DNA from: Lepus europaeus
Lineage: Eukaryota; Chordata; Mammalia; Lagomorpha; Leporidae
DNA: 64,000 bases
Direction: 5' to 3'
Assembly: GCF_033115175.1 (NCBI RefSeq)
Contig: NC_084832.1
Span: 14,993,342 to 15,057,341, forward strand
The translations under genes and the position numbers were made by a program. Positions 1 to 11,445 of the stretch are shown piece after piece. The stretch's first letter is position 1; every line of letters begins with the position of its first letter. Under the pieces are notes generated by a model. It worked only from the letters and a program-made list of their open reading frames with translations. It was not told where the DNA came from and searched no databases.

Positions 1-540
1 AATTTGACCTAGTAGAAACCCCAACACCACAGCATTCCGTGTGTGCTCCACCTACCAGGTACGTTCCATAACAGTTGGTCAGAGATGCAGTGAGCTGCTC
101 CTCCTGGAGCTGCTCTTTACACACTCTTGGATGGGTCAGCCTGACTTCTCAGATATTTCAAGGCAGCTGAGATGAACTAAACAAGTAACCTGCAAAAGTT
201 CGTTTGCTTGGTAAAGATGATCAGGATGGAGTTGTAAAAGCATCTTGACTAAGCCTTTGTAGACTCCAGGGACACAGAATTCACCTGAAAAAGTCTTGGA
301 TCCAGCTGACTAGTTATTGTAATTAGCTCATATTTCCAGGTGTCAAATATTGGAATTAGGTTCTACTTGCTGTATATGTTATTAAAACTTTCTAAATTCA
401 GTCTTATTCTGAAAGTGGGTTGTTTTCAAGAGAAGGGAAAGTGTTTCCCTCATGACTGGGTTGATCTCACTCCAATAATTACAGACACTATATGATATAC
501 ATTACATAACAAATGAAGCTATATCCCTGCTATTAGGTGA
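1..540. other. Unassigned intergenic sequence
   Basis: AT-rich single-copy-looking sequence. I see no gene, RNA or confident repeat. Confidence 0.6.
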
Positions 541-544
541 ACAT

Positions 545-775
545 ATGTGTCCCAGACCCTCTCCCCCAAATTCATATGTTGAATTCCTAACCCCTAACAT
601 GATGATATTTGGAGATTTGGAGATAGGGCCTTTGGGTTAGATTAATTAGTGTTAGATTAGATGAAGCCCTCATGATGAGATTAGTGGCCTTAGAACAGGA
701 AGATACACACACACACACACACACTCACTCTCTCCTCCACTCCTTCTGCACACTGAAGAAAGGCCATGAGAAGTA
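545..775 (+). mobile_element. MLT1-like MaLR LTR fragment
   Basis: CCAAATTCATATGTTGAATTCCTAACCCC, then TTTGGAGATAGGGCCTTTGGG, then ATTAGTGGCCTTAGAA and GAAAGGCCATGAG follow the order of the MLT1 (ERVL-MaLR) LTR consensus. The repeat is interrupted by (CA)n at about 705-724. This is an old, incomplete endogenous-retrovirus-like LTR with no coding capacity. Confidence 0.7.
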
Positions 776-1154
776 AAAAAAAAAAATCAGCTATCAGTAA
801 CTGCCAACTTAATAAGAGAATCTTCAACAGAACTGAATCAGAACACAACTTATTTTGGATTTAGCAGTCTCTGGAGCTCTAGAAAACAAATTTTCTTTGT
901 TACATCACTGAATCTATGATAATCAAAGAAGAGTAAGACAATCCCTAATGTTAGGTGATGATACTTAGGAAGTGAAATGCGCCTAGATGTGAGATTTGTG
1001 ATGATCACCACACTATTCTTCCAAGGGAGTAGGGAAACTAGAGATTAGAACAATAGATACTGGGGCACGTAGTGGTTAAATGACCCAGTTTTAAGGAGAG
1101 CAGGATTGTTTCATTAACCAACACTATGATTTACCTATGGTTTAAATTCCCTAT

Positions 1155-1515
1155 GGGTTTATGTGCTGGAAGCTTTGTTCCCAGTGTGGCAATATAGAGA
1201 GATAGTGGAACTATTCAGAAGTGGGGCCTAGTGGGAATCACTGGGGTGCTGCCCTCAAAAGAGATTAAGACAATTCTTATGGGACACTGGGTAGTTCTCA
1301 CAGAGGGGTGTTATAAAAGAGGAAGGTGACCCTGCCCCTCTTTGGTTTCTGGTCTCATCATGTGATCTCTCACAGTGTCATATGCTCTCCTACCACAATA
1401 CTCTCCACCAAATGCAGTCAAATGGGACTTCACCACAACTGAGCATGTTCTGGGACCATGTCCTTGAACCTCCCAACTGTGAGGGAAATAAATCTGTTTT
1501 CTTGTTAAAACAGAA
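1155..1515 (+). mobile_element. MaLR-type solitary LTR
   Basis: GTGGGGCCTAGTGGGAATCACTGGGGTGCTGCCCTC, then GTTCTCACAGAGGGGTGTTATAAAAGAGG (TATA-like), then TGTGATCTCTCACA, and near the end AACTGTGAGGGAAATAAATCTG with an AATAAA at 1487-1492. This order is typical of MST/THE/MLT MaLR LTRs. A short minus-strand ORF over it is spurious. Confidence 0.7.
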
Positions 1516-1544
1516 AGTAAACTAAGGAATATAATCACATTTGA

Positions 1545-1730
1545 TTCGTGGATTATAGTTTGCAAAGAGCTTTCCATGCACTGTCACTTTCCAAATTCAC
1601 AGCAGCAGAAGTATTAACAATATTCCCAATATTACAGAAGAGAAAACTGAAGCTCAAAGAAGTTGGCTGATTTTCACATGTTCACTTAGCTGGCTCATTA
1701 CAAAATGTGATCAACCCAAAGCTTTTGATG
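1545..1730 (+). repeat. MIR element
   Basis: CAATATTCCCAATATTACAGAAGAGAAAACTGAAGCTCAAAGAAGTTGGCTGA matches the MIR core pattern (ATTTTACAGATGAGGAAACTGAGGC). An ancient tRNA-derived SINE, strongly diverged. Confidence 0.65.
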
Positions 1731-4700
1731 ATAAAATTCATCCTCCTTCTCCGGCTCTTGGGAACAAGAAGAGGAAGAGATGGGCTTCCTCACAGACTGA
1801 ATTATTTGCTTTGACTGATATCATTTACTGTCTTTTAAATCAGTGCCAACCTAGTGATGGGGATGAAGAACCAAGACTCTCTTTGATTCATAAACACCAT
1901 GTGTACATGGTCGGTGAATGATTTATAATTCTGAGTTGTTAGTAACAACAGGAGTAACAAAGCAGTCAGCTATGTGTGTAGCACACTATTGGAACCAACA
2001 ACCTCATGACATGTAGGACATAAAAACATCCAGTCATGCAAAACATTTTATATGATCAGATAACTAACTGTGCTTGACCTGAAAGGAATCAAAGTAAAAC
2101 AAATGGAATAAGAAGCTCAAATGAGTTACTCCAAGCTACAACACAAAAAATGAAATGAACTCAATATGAATTGCATGGTCAAGTACAACTAGCTTAAGGA
2201 ACCCAGAATTTCAGATGAATGGTATGTACTAAAAAAACTAACGCTTTAATTTAAGTCATGGTTGCTATTTAAAATATTATGAAGCCGTTTTTAGTTCACC
2301 AGAAGTTAATTGATTTCACCTAAAAACGCATTTAAATCCAATGAGAGAATTTGACCATGAGTGATTGTCGTGATCCAATTTAGGAAGAAAATCATAGAAC
2401 CTAAGTGAAAGCTTTAGACACGTGAAAAATAAGTATGGCACCATCAAAATAAATCTGGCATGTTTTCATGGAAGTAGTATGAAGAAATGAGACAGATAAA
2501 GAGCACTACTATGAGGCCAACTGATGATAGATTCAGGCTGTATATGGAGAAGTTAGGATATGTGGCTTTTACTATGTGAAAGAATTTTCTTCAGAGTAAA
2601 AGCAAAAAATGAAAAGATAGGGAAAATGGGAAGAAAAAGATCTTAAAGCAACTTCTAAAAGAGATTTTAGAACTTTTTCAAAGACTAATGCTGCCGAGGG
2701 TTTTTAATGAATGAAGAAAAGAAGTATAGCATGTGCCTTATCACAAAGTTTTCTGCAGACCTTTCATGTCTGAGAAAAAGAAAGCACACATTGTAATTTA
2801 TATCTTAATCAGTGCTTAAGTAGTACGTGTATTGGGGCTGATATTAATGTAATTATACTAACTTTATTTTAGTGAATGATTATCTGGACTATTTTTCCCA
2901 TCCAATTAATTCTAATGATTTTAGTATTTCACAGCATCTCTGTAAAAAGAAATATAGCTATATTTTTTAATCCTAGCCTTATAATATTTTGCCTTGTAAC
3001 TTAGAAGTCAAGTCCATTTGTAATTGTTATAATGAGTGGATTTATACATGACATCCATTTTTACCAGGTTATTTTATGCTTTTATTCCCCACCCCCTTCT
3101 CTACGCTTCATTTCTTCTCACCTCCTTTTGGACTCTTCCTATTTTCTCACTCTGGCTTTTTCCTGTTCTGTTATGGAAGTTAGTTACACTATTTTCTAAA
3201 TCAGTATGTTTATCTTTCTCTTCCAAAACAGAAGAAACTCAGGATGGTATTTCCTTTCTAGCTATATGCTATTGTCAAAGATTTTAGTTCTATCTTGCTT
3301 TCCTAGCTGTATAAGATAGTTTAATTATGTTTCCTTCCACCAGTGCTAGCTTAGATTTCTCCACATTTGCCGTATTCTTTGTTCTTTATTCCTCTTTACC
3401 TTGGAACTTCCAAATGGGATGATTTAACTCTGACTGAAAAATAGTATCTTTTACGTTTTCCTCACTTTGTATCCAAATGTTGCAAAATCTCAGCTTTTTT
3501 GCTTGAAAATACCCATTTTGTCCTCATTCCTGAAAGATACTGTAGCTGGGTTTTGAGTCCCACATCAGTATTTTTCCCTTTCAGTATATTCTACCAAAAG
3601 ATAAACAAAATAAATAAAATTTGACACAACTTTAAATCATTTCTCAAAATGCAAGGAGAACTAGGTTTGTTACCAGTTTCATGCAGTCTCTGATCTTCCA
3701 AAGACTGAATTTTCCAAAATATGAGAGATTTCCAAAACCTTCACTATTTGAGGGCCTCTACTGATCCTATTTCTTCTGGTTTAGACTCAAGCAGTGCTAC
3801 AAACCATCCAACAATATGGATGTCACTATGTTGTTTTAGAAATGCTGATAGAATGTATTTGGCTTGATTCAATAATATATTGTGTCCAGGTTATCACAGA
3901 AGTGGGATTTCTGGTTATGATGTCAAGCTCAGAGAACATAACAAGTGACCAAGATGCTAATTGAGTTTCTCAACTGGATCCCAGTCCAGATGTAGAGGGT
4001 GTCAGGTAATGGTCACTGCTGATTTGCAGGCATTGGCTTCTTTGTAGTCAGATGTCTCCAAATGACATTTCCTCACCCCATGTGTTTCAGGGTTTTCTCT
4101 TTCAAAGTAGTACAGTTCTTCAGCTTGTAGGGTCTTCTCAAATGCCTCCTCCCAACACCAACAGCTTTTGCTTTTAGGAGGGTGGTTTGTTTGCTTCTCT
4201 TGCGTCTCTTTCTCTTCTTTCTTCCTTTTCTCCTTTCTAACCCCACTCCTTATCCCTTTCCTTTGCCCTTTTTTATTTCCTGTACATTTTCTCTTGTTGC
4301 AGTTAAAAAGTTAATAACACTTTTGATCACTCTTAGATGTTCTTATCTCTTTTTTTCTTCTCCCTAGTTTTTTTCTTTTCATTTCATTAAATTGATGATT
4401 TTTTGTGCACAAGAATAAATATTGCTATCTAATCTTTATAATCCAGTAAGACTGTGACCACTGAGTTTATGAAATCAACTATTTTATTTGATGAAATAGA
4501 TAGCCTCTTAAAATTATTTATATAACTCAAGTATTACTCATTTTGGTACTTTATATTGGAGAAATATGATCATCTAAAAGGTAGAGAGAGCATGATCTGT
4601 GTAACTTTATTGTCTGTTCTACATGAGACATTGTTTTTGTTCATTGTTGCTAGATTTAAATCAACTTGTGCTTTTCTCATTTTAAGTCTTCTTTCAGGCT

Positions 4701-4950
4701 TTCCTTCAGTTCTAGTCCCTTTATCATGCTGTTTATACTCTTGGTCTTCACAGTCCCATTTAAATTATTAAATTTGAAGTTTGGTTTTGTGGATCACATC
4801 AGCCACATCTCATCATGTTGAATGGTGCAGATTATTAGTGCATAAAGTTCTGTTGGACGCACTGCCTTATATTCCCCTCAGTTCTTCCATGAACCACAGA
4901 GGGCAACATTTAGTGTCATTCAAGAATAAACCTTTCCTATGTACTCAGAT
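1731..4950. other. AT-rich unassigned interval
   Basis: No supported gene. Bases about 3430-3600 (TTTTGTCCTCATTCCTGAAAGATACTGTAGCTGGGTTTTGAGTC) resemble a diverged L1M-type remnant. Bases 4180-4370 are a pyrimidine-rich stretch that produces meaningless hydrophobic open frames. Confidence 0.5.
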
Positions 4951-4954
4951 CCAT

Positions 4955-5345
4955 TAGTGTTCTTTGTTACTGTAATGAGATACTCAAGGCTGGGTAACTT
5001 TATAAAAAGGTTTACTTAGCACATAGTTGCAGAGGCTCAAGGCCACTCAAGTAGTAATTGCCTTCTTGCTGAAAGGGACCAAGGTATGGGGCATCACATG
5101 GCAAGAGATACAGAGCTCACATGTGTTATTCTCCTCTGGTCTCCTGTTTTTTATAAAGCCACCAGTATTCAGTCATGGGGCACTACCCTGAGGAACTTAT
5201 ACCTTATCCTGACCACCTCCCAAGCCCCCACTCTTAAGCACCATCATTGGATTCCGTGTCTACCCTCTAATCTCTCACCATGGGTTAAACTTAAACACAT
5301 GACGCTTCTGATCCAGCAAACCATGTATTTTCTCCTGAGAACCAA
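4955..5345 (-). mobile_element. MaLR-type LTR, antisense
   Basis: CTGTAATGAGATACTCAAGGCTGGGTAACTTTATAAAAAGGTTTACTTAGCACATAGTTGCAGAGGCTCAAGGCC is the reverse of the end of a MaLR LTR (THE1/MST type). Later parts such as ACCACCTCCCAAGCCCCC and TCACCATGGGTTAAAC fit its start. Confidence 0.7.
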
Positions 5346-5735
5346 GACATAATCTTCTGTTTTATTTCAGCTTTGTTTGAGACAATGGCTCTGTCTAAGG
5401 AAAATTCCTTCAAAGATGTAACAGAGACATTAATACACATACTGACACACCGTATTCAGTGTAAAACAACACCACCACACACACACACAAAAACCCACTA
5501 AGAAGGCAGAATCTGAAGGTGTAGAGGACTTCCATTTCCAAATGGGATTTCTGTTAAAGGAGCAGAGGGCTGGTTAAACTTTACAGCGCTGAGCCGTGAC
5601 TGTGGGGAGCATTCTGAAAGATGCTGGCTGGATGGCCCCCTTTGCTGCCCAGAGGTTACTGTCACTAGTTTCTGTTCTACCTGAGTCATGCTTTCATCTA
5701 ACAGCTCACAGAGGAGTTTCAATTTAAGTAGAGGG
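5346..5735. other. Unassigned spacer with short (CA)n
   Basis: A CA-rich tract lies at about 5465-5490. Nothing else is recognised. Confidence 0.5.
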
Positions 5736-6165
5736 CTGCATGAGATTTCCAGGGCTGCCATAACAAAATAACCGCAAACCAGTAGCTTAAATCAACAGAA
5801 ATTTATTTTCTGAGTTTGGGAAGATGAAAGTGCAAAATGAAGAGCCATGCTCTCTTTGAAGAGACTAGGAAAGCCCCTCCCTTGTCTCTTCCAGCCTCTG
5901 GGAGTTGGTGGCAATGTTTGGCTCCTGTTGGCTTGCAGCTGCATTGTTCCCATGTCTGCTTCTGTTATTGCATGGCCTTCTTCCCTCTGTGTTTCTGAGT
6001 CTCTCTCTACTTATAAAGGCACCAGTTATGGGATTTGGGGTCTACTTCAATCCAGTATGGTCTCATCCTAACTTGATTCCATCTGTAAAGAACTTGTTTC
6101 CAAATGAGGTCACTATAGGAATAAAAGAATCGGACTTTTGGGGGTATTATCTTTTCACAAACCAT
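5736..6165 (-). mobile_element. MLT1 LTR, antisense
   Basis: GGGCTGCCATAACAAAATAACCGCAAACCAGTAGCTTAAATCAACAGAAATTTATTTTCTGAG is the reverse of the MLT1 LTR 3' end. TTATAAAGGCACCAGT, CATCCTAACTTGATTCCATCTGTAAAGAACTTGTTTCCAAATGAGGTCAC fits its 5' half. Nearly full length. Confidence 0.8.
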
Positions 6166-6270
6166 TAACTTATTATCCCAAGGGCTTCCGATTTTTTTTT
6201 TTCCTTTTAGAAGGACTACACACAGCTGCTGAACCTTAATCATAGATATGAAATTTAAAAAATACATGCA

Positions 6271-6598
6271 GAGGCCGGCGCCGTGGCTTAACAGGCTAAT
6301 CCTCCGCCTTGCAGCACCGGCACACCGAGTTCTAGTCCCGGTCGGGGCGCCAGATTCTATCCCAGTTGCCCCTCTTCCAGGCCAGCTCTCTGCTATGGCC
6401 CGGGAAGGTAGTGGAGGATGGCCCAAGTGCTTGGGCCCTGCACCCGCATGGGAGACCAGGGGAAGCACCTGGCTCCTGACTTCGGATCAGCGCGATGAGC
6501 CGGCTGCAGCGGCCATTGGAGGGTGAACCAACGGCAAAAAGGAAGACCTTTCTCTCTGTCTCTCTCTCTCACTATCCACTCTGCCTGTCGAAAAAAAA
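6271..6598 (+). mobile_element. CSINE (lagomorph C-repeat), full length
   Basis: Starts GGCCGGCGCCGTGGCTTAAC at 6273, ends TCTCTCACTATCCACTCTGCCTGTCG and poly(A). The flanking target-site duplication AAAAAATACATGCA is seen at 6257-6270 and 6599-6612. Low divergence implies a young insertion. The overlapping open frames on both strands are SINE-derived. Confidence 0.95.
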
Positions 6599-6612
6599 AA
6601 AAAATACATGCA

Positions 6613-8011
6613 CAGTGTATAAGGTGCATTGAAGATGAAATCAACTCAAATAAAATAAAAATATATGGGTATAGGACTCTGGAAAGGAGGCTATTTATCT
6701 CTGTAATCCATTCTGGATACCACAATCCTGAGTGTAATAAGTGTAGAGGCCATCTTTCATGCCACGTTCAGTGCATCTCTGTGTGTGTGCTTATATATGG
6801 AGGAATTTTTAAACAGTACTTCATATAAACATCAAAGTAATTTACACATATGCAGTATATACCACATGTGTATATTTTTGTGTATATACATTTACACATA
6901 TGCAAACATTCATAAATAAATATGTATTTGAATATTATATATAGCTGGACTCCTATGTGAACTGTGAGCCCTTACAAAGAATATAGGATAACACCTTAAT
7001 CAGTGTGCTTTGGGGAAGGCGGTGAATGAAATAGACCCGTCTTTATTCTGGTATATCCTGGATCTCTTTTCCTGTTGCATCATTTTAGTTCCACCAATTG
7101 TCTGCTACATTCAGCATGACACTAGGATGGGACTTTCAGAACATTGTGACTATCTAGATGATGTTGAGTCATAACCTGTGAAAAACACAGTACATTCAAT
7201 ACAGTCACTATGAAGTCAGTACAGACGTTGTAGAGTCTTACTTCCCTCATCTTTGCTGTGCAAATGCTGACGACTCTTTCCCTATTAGTAATGGGCATAA
7301 CATTCTGCTCTTAACCTGACTGTTACTGTGTTGTGACCGGGAAGTCTTGCCTGTGGCCTCTCTGCCAGCTGAACTCTCTCTGGGATCAGCTTCCTGCTCT
7401 GAGTAAATGGGAAGGGGATGTGAAATTTCTTTTAGTGACAAGAGCCACTTCCTTCCAAGAATCTGGGTTAAAACATAGGTATAGCTTTCTCTGGTGAATT
7501 TGTGCTCAGTATCTTCAAGGCCACAAATGGAAGGTTGCAAAGCGCTCTTAAGGTGAGAAGGAGCTTCTTCCATCATTAAGGTTGCCTGGTACATATTTGT
7601 CCAGAAATGTTTTTTATCATCAGATTCATGATTCGGAAGTTCCTCCATACAAGGGTCATGGCTTTATTTTTCCATAGAAAAAGAAGCCATTGGAATTGTA
7701 TTCTTGGAGATAGATCATCTCTCAGTTAAAATAGCATTTAAAAAATTTTAATATTGACAAACTAGAAATACATGGAAAAAATATAAAGAGAAAAAAAGTC
7801 ACCATTGTTTCCTACTATTTCAATGTAAGAAGCAACTAAATGCATAGACTTGAATAGATATGTTTACACTGTGTGGGCCACAGTTCCTTCTCATGTTTCA
7901 CTCCGTGTTTACTGCTTTCTGCAGAAGGCGATAAGCAGTCTGATCTGACTTGTCACATGCTGTTGCTTTACTGGATGTCTTAGGTAGCCTCAAAAGCTAA
8001 GGTGATGTGAA
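6613..8011. other. Unassigned interval
   Basis: AT-rich with ACATATGCA-type alternation around 6840-6950. A 133-codon open frame on the minus strand (7247-7648) overlaps no repeat I recognise, but it has no family resemblance or nearby splice or promoter context that I could support. Confidence 0.45.
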
Positions 8012-8020
8012 CTTGACCCA

Positions 8021-8619
8021 TATGGGGCCGGCGTGGCATAGCAGTTAATGCTGCAACCTGTGATTCCACTGTTCCACGTAGGCATCAGTTTGTGTCCTGG
8101 CTGTTCTACTACTTTTTTTTTTTTTTTAAGATTTACTTTATTTGAAAGACAGAGTTACAGAGAGAGAGAGAGAGAAGTCTTCTGTCTGCTGGTTCACTCC
8201 CCAGATGGCCACAACAACCAGAGCTGAGCCGATCTGAAGCCAGGATTCAGTAGTTTTCTCCAGGTCTGCCACGTGGGGGCCCAAGGACTTGAGCCATCCT
8301 CTAGTGCCTTCCCAGGCAATTAGCAGGAAGCTGGATCAGAAGCAGAGCAGCCAGGACTTGAACTGGTGCCAATATGAGATGCCAGTGCTGCAGGCCAGGG
8401 CTTTAACCTAAACACTGTCATAGTGATGGCCCCTGTTCCACTTCCAATTCAGCTTCCTGCTAATGGCCTGGGAAAAGCAGATAAAGATGGCCCAAGTGTT
8501 TGGGCCTCTGTTACCCACATAGGAGACCCAAATGAGGCTCCTGGCTACCGGCTTCAACCTGGCCCAGCAGTGGCTGTTGGCCATCTGGGGAGTGAACCAG
8601 TGGATGGAAGAATCTCTCT

Positions 8620-8671
<52 letters not shown>

Positions 8672-8689
8672 TCAAATAAATAACTAAAT
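8021..8689 (+). mobile_element. CSINE, sense, split by a second CSINE
   Basis: The head GGGGCCGGCGTGGCATAGCAG starts about 8025 and runs to 8112. The body resumes at about 8430 (CTGTTCCACTTCC) and ends with a long (CT)n tract at about 8613-8667 and AAATAAATAACTAAAT. The outer target-site duplication CTTGACCCA is at 8012-8020 and 8690-8698. Confidence 0.9.
8113..8429 (-). mobile_element. CSINE, antisense, nested inside the preceding one
   Basis: T16 tract, AAGATTTACTTTATTTGAAAGACAGAGTTACAG, (GA)n, GGTTCACTCCCCAGATGGCC, then the reversed SINE head near 8425. It splits the sense CSINE after CTGTTCTAC, and an imperfect copy (CTGTTCCAC) of the target follows it. Confidence 0.9.
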
Positions 8690-8699
8690 CTTGACCCAG

Positions 8700-9344
8700 A
8701 GCAGGGGAATTTATAATCTCAATCTCAACATTTCCCATTAATAAAGGCTTGCTTTGAGTCTTTCCTTGTCTTGAAGCATTGGATGAGTGCAGGTGGTCTG
8801 ATGAGAAATTTGCAGTCAACAACACTTTCAAAATGGCATTCTAATGAGGTTGGATTTCTCCCTTTATAGGTACCAACAACAGTTAAAATGTATGTAATTA
8901 CAGTTGCTAAGAATTGTCAATCCTGTAACATTAAAATTCATGGACAGACTTGGAAAGCTGTGAAAAGGTTGTTTAAGGTAGTGAGCAGAGTTGGAAACAA
9001 ATGTAGGATTTTATCACCTATTCCATCATACCATTAATTAAACAGCCACCTTGGTTTAACATAGCTAACTGATCTCACAGAAACATAACGCATAATCAGG
9101 GCTGAAGAAGTAAATCAGTATGTTCCAGATTTCTTCCTTTTTCAGAGAAAACAAAAAGAGAAGAAGCAAAAGAGCAAAAGAGAAGAAACTGGCTTGGATT
9201 GATTACCTGATCACATTTCTGAATCTCTTTACTTTGAGGACATCATCAATTCCAAATAGACAGCAGAGAAATTTGAGCATTTTTAAAATCTGACTCACAT
9301 TTATCAGTAGCCCTGCACGTGCAGTGCATTTGGAAATGCAATTG
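8700..9344. other. Unassigned interval
   Basis: No gene or confident repeat. A purine-rich patch (AAAGAGAAGAAGCAAAAGAG) is near 9160. Confidence 0.5.
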
Positions 9345-9665
9345 ATTCACAATTCATTTATTCAACAAATATTTGACTATCACCTTATTTAAACCAAGAA
9401 CTGGAGAGTCAATGGTGAATGGAGTAGATACTCCAACTCTTGAAGATTATGTCTGAGATGGTGACAAAGAGGAACAACAATAAGAACAACAAAAAAAGGA
9501 GATGATTAAAAGAGGCATAGGAGTTGTAACAGGTGAATAGAAGATGGTTTGGGGTCTCTTGAAAGGCTTCCTGGAAGAAGGAATATTTAGATTGAGACAT
9601 AAAGGATGAAAACAAATCATCCAAACAAAGTGGAGGAAACGGAGACTAGCAAGAGGAGAAGAAAA
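9345..9665 (+). repeat. Ancient mammalian interspersed repeat, family unassigned
   Basis: ATTCATTTATTCAACAAATATTTG followed by GAGTCAATGGTGAATGGAGTAGA and, later, GAAAGGCTTCCTGGAAGAAGGAATATTTAGATTGAGACATAAAGGATGAA has the order of a widespread old mammalian repeat that I recognise by sequence but cannot name. Confidence 0.45.
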
Positions 9666-9710
9666 GGGCAGAGAGAAGCGGGGTGTGTTGAATGAATGAA
9701 TGAATGTTCA

Positions 9711-10055
9711 ATGATCACATATTTAAAAATTTGATTTATAGTTATTTGGGAGGCAGACAAATGGTGAGAGGCAGACAGAGAGGGAGCTCCCATCTGCTGG
9801 GTCACTCCCCACATGCCTGCAACATGCTGGGCCGGGCCAAGTTGGAAAAAAAAAAGCCACTCAAGCCAAGAACTCAATATGTGACTCCCACATGAGTGAC
9901 AGGTACCCAAGTACTTGAGGCATCACCTGATACCTCCCAGCATATATATTAGCAGGAAACTGGAATAGGAATTGGAGCCAGGACTTGAACCCAGACTCTG
10001 AAATAGGAGGTAGCCATCCCATGTGGTGTCTTACCACTGCACCAAATGTCCTTCT
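9711..10055 (-). mobile_element. Diverged C-type SINE, antisense
   Basis: TTTAAAAATTTGATTTATAGTTATTTGGGAGGCAGA, AG-rich stretch, CATCTGCTGGGTCACTCCCC, AGTACTTGAGGCATCACCTG, GCCAGGACTTGAACCCAGACTCTG and CTTACCACTGCACCAAATGTCC keep the reversed C-repeat order but are far more diverged than the young CSINEs. A2-rich insertion GGAAAAAAAAAAGCC lies inside. Confidence 0.75.
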
Positions 10056-10227
10056 TGATGAAACATTTTTGAACTGAGGAGAAATGCATTTTAGGACACG
10101 CTCTGGCACTCCTTGGATTAAGGCCTGAAATGTTCCAGTGAATGATGATTGGAGATTCTTGTCCAATACAGGTGCAATAGAAAGTGGAATTCTGAAGACA
10201 GTTCTCAGCAACTAAACAAAGTGTGTT

Positions 10228-10354
10228 GATCTTGTCTTCTTGACTCTGTAATTTAAGGAATCTGGATACACATAAGGACCGATCTTGTCTTCTTGACTTT
10301 GTAATTTAAGGAATCTGGATACACATAAGGACCCTCTGGATACACATAAAGACC
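10228..10354. repeat. 53-bp tandem duplication with a partial third copy
   Basis: Unit 1 (10228-10280) and unit 2 (10281-10333) both begin GATCTTGTCTTCTTGACT and end ACACATAAGGACC. They differ at one position (CTCTG versus TTTTG side). A third truncated copy, CTCTGGATACACATAAAGACC, follows at 10334-10354. Identity is high, so the duplication is recent. Confidence 0.95.
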
Positions 10355-11320
10355 ACTGTCCCGGACCTGCAGAGGACCCTAATCTTTAGGGTCACTTCTT
10401 GAGAACTCTGAACTGAGAACTCTGAGCTTCTGTGAGCACCTACATCCTGCTCATCTTACTTCTCCCAAACCGTGAGTGAAGGTTAGGATAAATATCTGAG
10501 AATCTCTTAGCTGGGAAAAGGACATAAAACTCTTAGATCCCTCTGAACCCAGAACATGAAAGGGGGAAGTGTGTTTCCCTGAAGCCAGTGTAGTGGTGGC
10601 AGGGACAGCGAGGCTCCAGCCGAGGGACAGTCGACCGAGACACAGGAGTTGAGCTGCAGATATGGCTCTCTTGGGCCATTTGGAGAATCTGTCGGTAGAG
10701 ACAAAATTGGAAAGCTATGGCATGGCTTTATTAAAGGCTGCCTGGTGTCCTGGATGATGGGCTCTCAAGAGAATGATTGTAGTGAGGGGTTGGAATGACA
10801 GTCACAGTCCTTGCGGTATGCCAACTTCTTTGCTGAGGAGGTAGAAGAGGCTTGTTAGAAACCTGGATTTGGGAGTCAGACAATCCACCTTGTGCTCTGG
10901 GTTTACTACTGCCTGCTATATGTTTCACAGGGAAAATATTAGTATCTAGTTGATTAAAGACTGCAGGCAATTTGGTTGTGAGCATGTGTCCAAATGTTAT
11001 GAAAATCCTGCAACAAAAGGAAATAATCCTCTTAGAAGCCAAATAGGATTCACATTTGGTAAAGATATTTTAAAGGAAGAGGCAATGTGGAGATTATCAG
11101 TGTCAGACTGATCTCCAAAAGAAAAAATAAGTCATTAGAAAAAGTCACTTGACTCGTGACTGATTCGTCAGTCATAGAGTAGGCCATTAAATCCGGTTTT
11201 AATCTTATTAAAACTACTCCAAAGATGGCTTAACATAGTATCAGTAAAATCCTAATTTCTTTTTGGGAGGAAAGTGTAAATTACATCATGTAGCCCAGGT
11301 TTGTGACAGGTTTTTTTTTT
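10355..11320. other. Unassigned interval
   Basis: No gene or confident repeat. A T17 tract lies at about 11311-11327. Confidence 0.5.
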
Positions 11321-11324
11321 TTTT

Positions 11325-11445
11325 TTCTATTCCAACCTCAGAGTTGCTGTGAAGACTAAATGAGATGTCACATAAAAGATGTCTTAGTCTCATTTATGAT
11401 CCACAGAAAGTGGTCAATTAATATTTTGTTGGTATTTAACTCTTG
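11325..11445 (+). repeat. MIR fragment
   Basis: AGAGTTGCTGTGAAGACTAAATGAGATGTCACATAAAAGATG followed by GGTCAATTAATATTTTGTTGG fits the 3' half of MIR (GTTGTTGTGAGGATTAAATGAG ... CTCAATAAATG). Confidence 0.55.

Noticed and set aside
3036..3287. Hydrophobic small frame, membrane-protein-like
   Set aside because: Pyrimidine-rich DNA gives Phe/Leu/Ser-rich translations by chance; no supporting context.
6273..6350. tRNA-like head of CSINE as a tRNA gene
   Set aside because: CSINE heads derive from tRNA with A/B-box-like motifs, but they continue into SINE body and tail and occur in about thirty copies here; no genuine tRNA gene was recognised.
6007..6828. Several overlapping 90-150-codon frames on both strands
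   Set aside because: They cover an MLT1 LTR and a CSINE and repeat the same translated SINE text found elsewhere.
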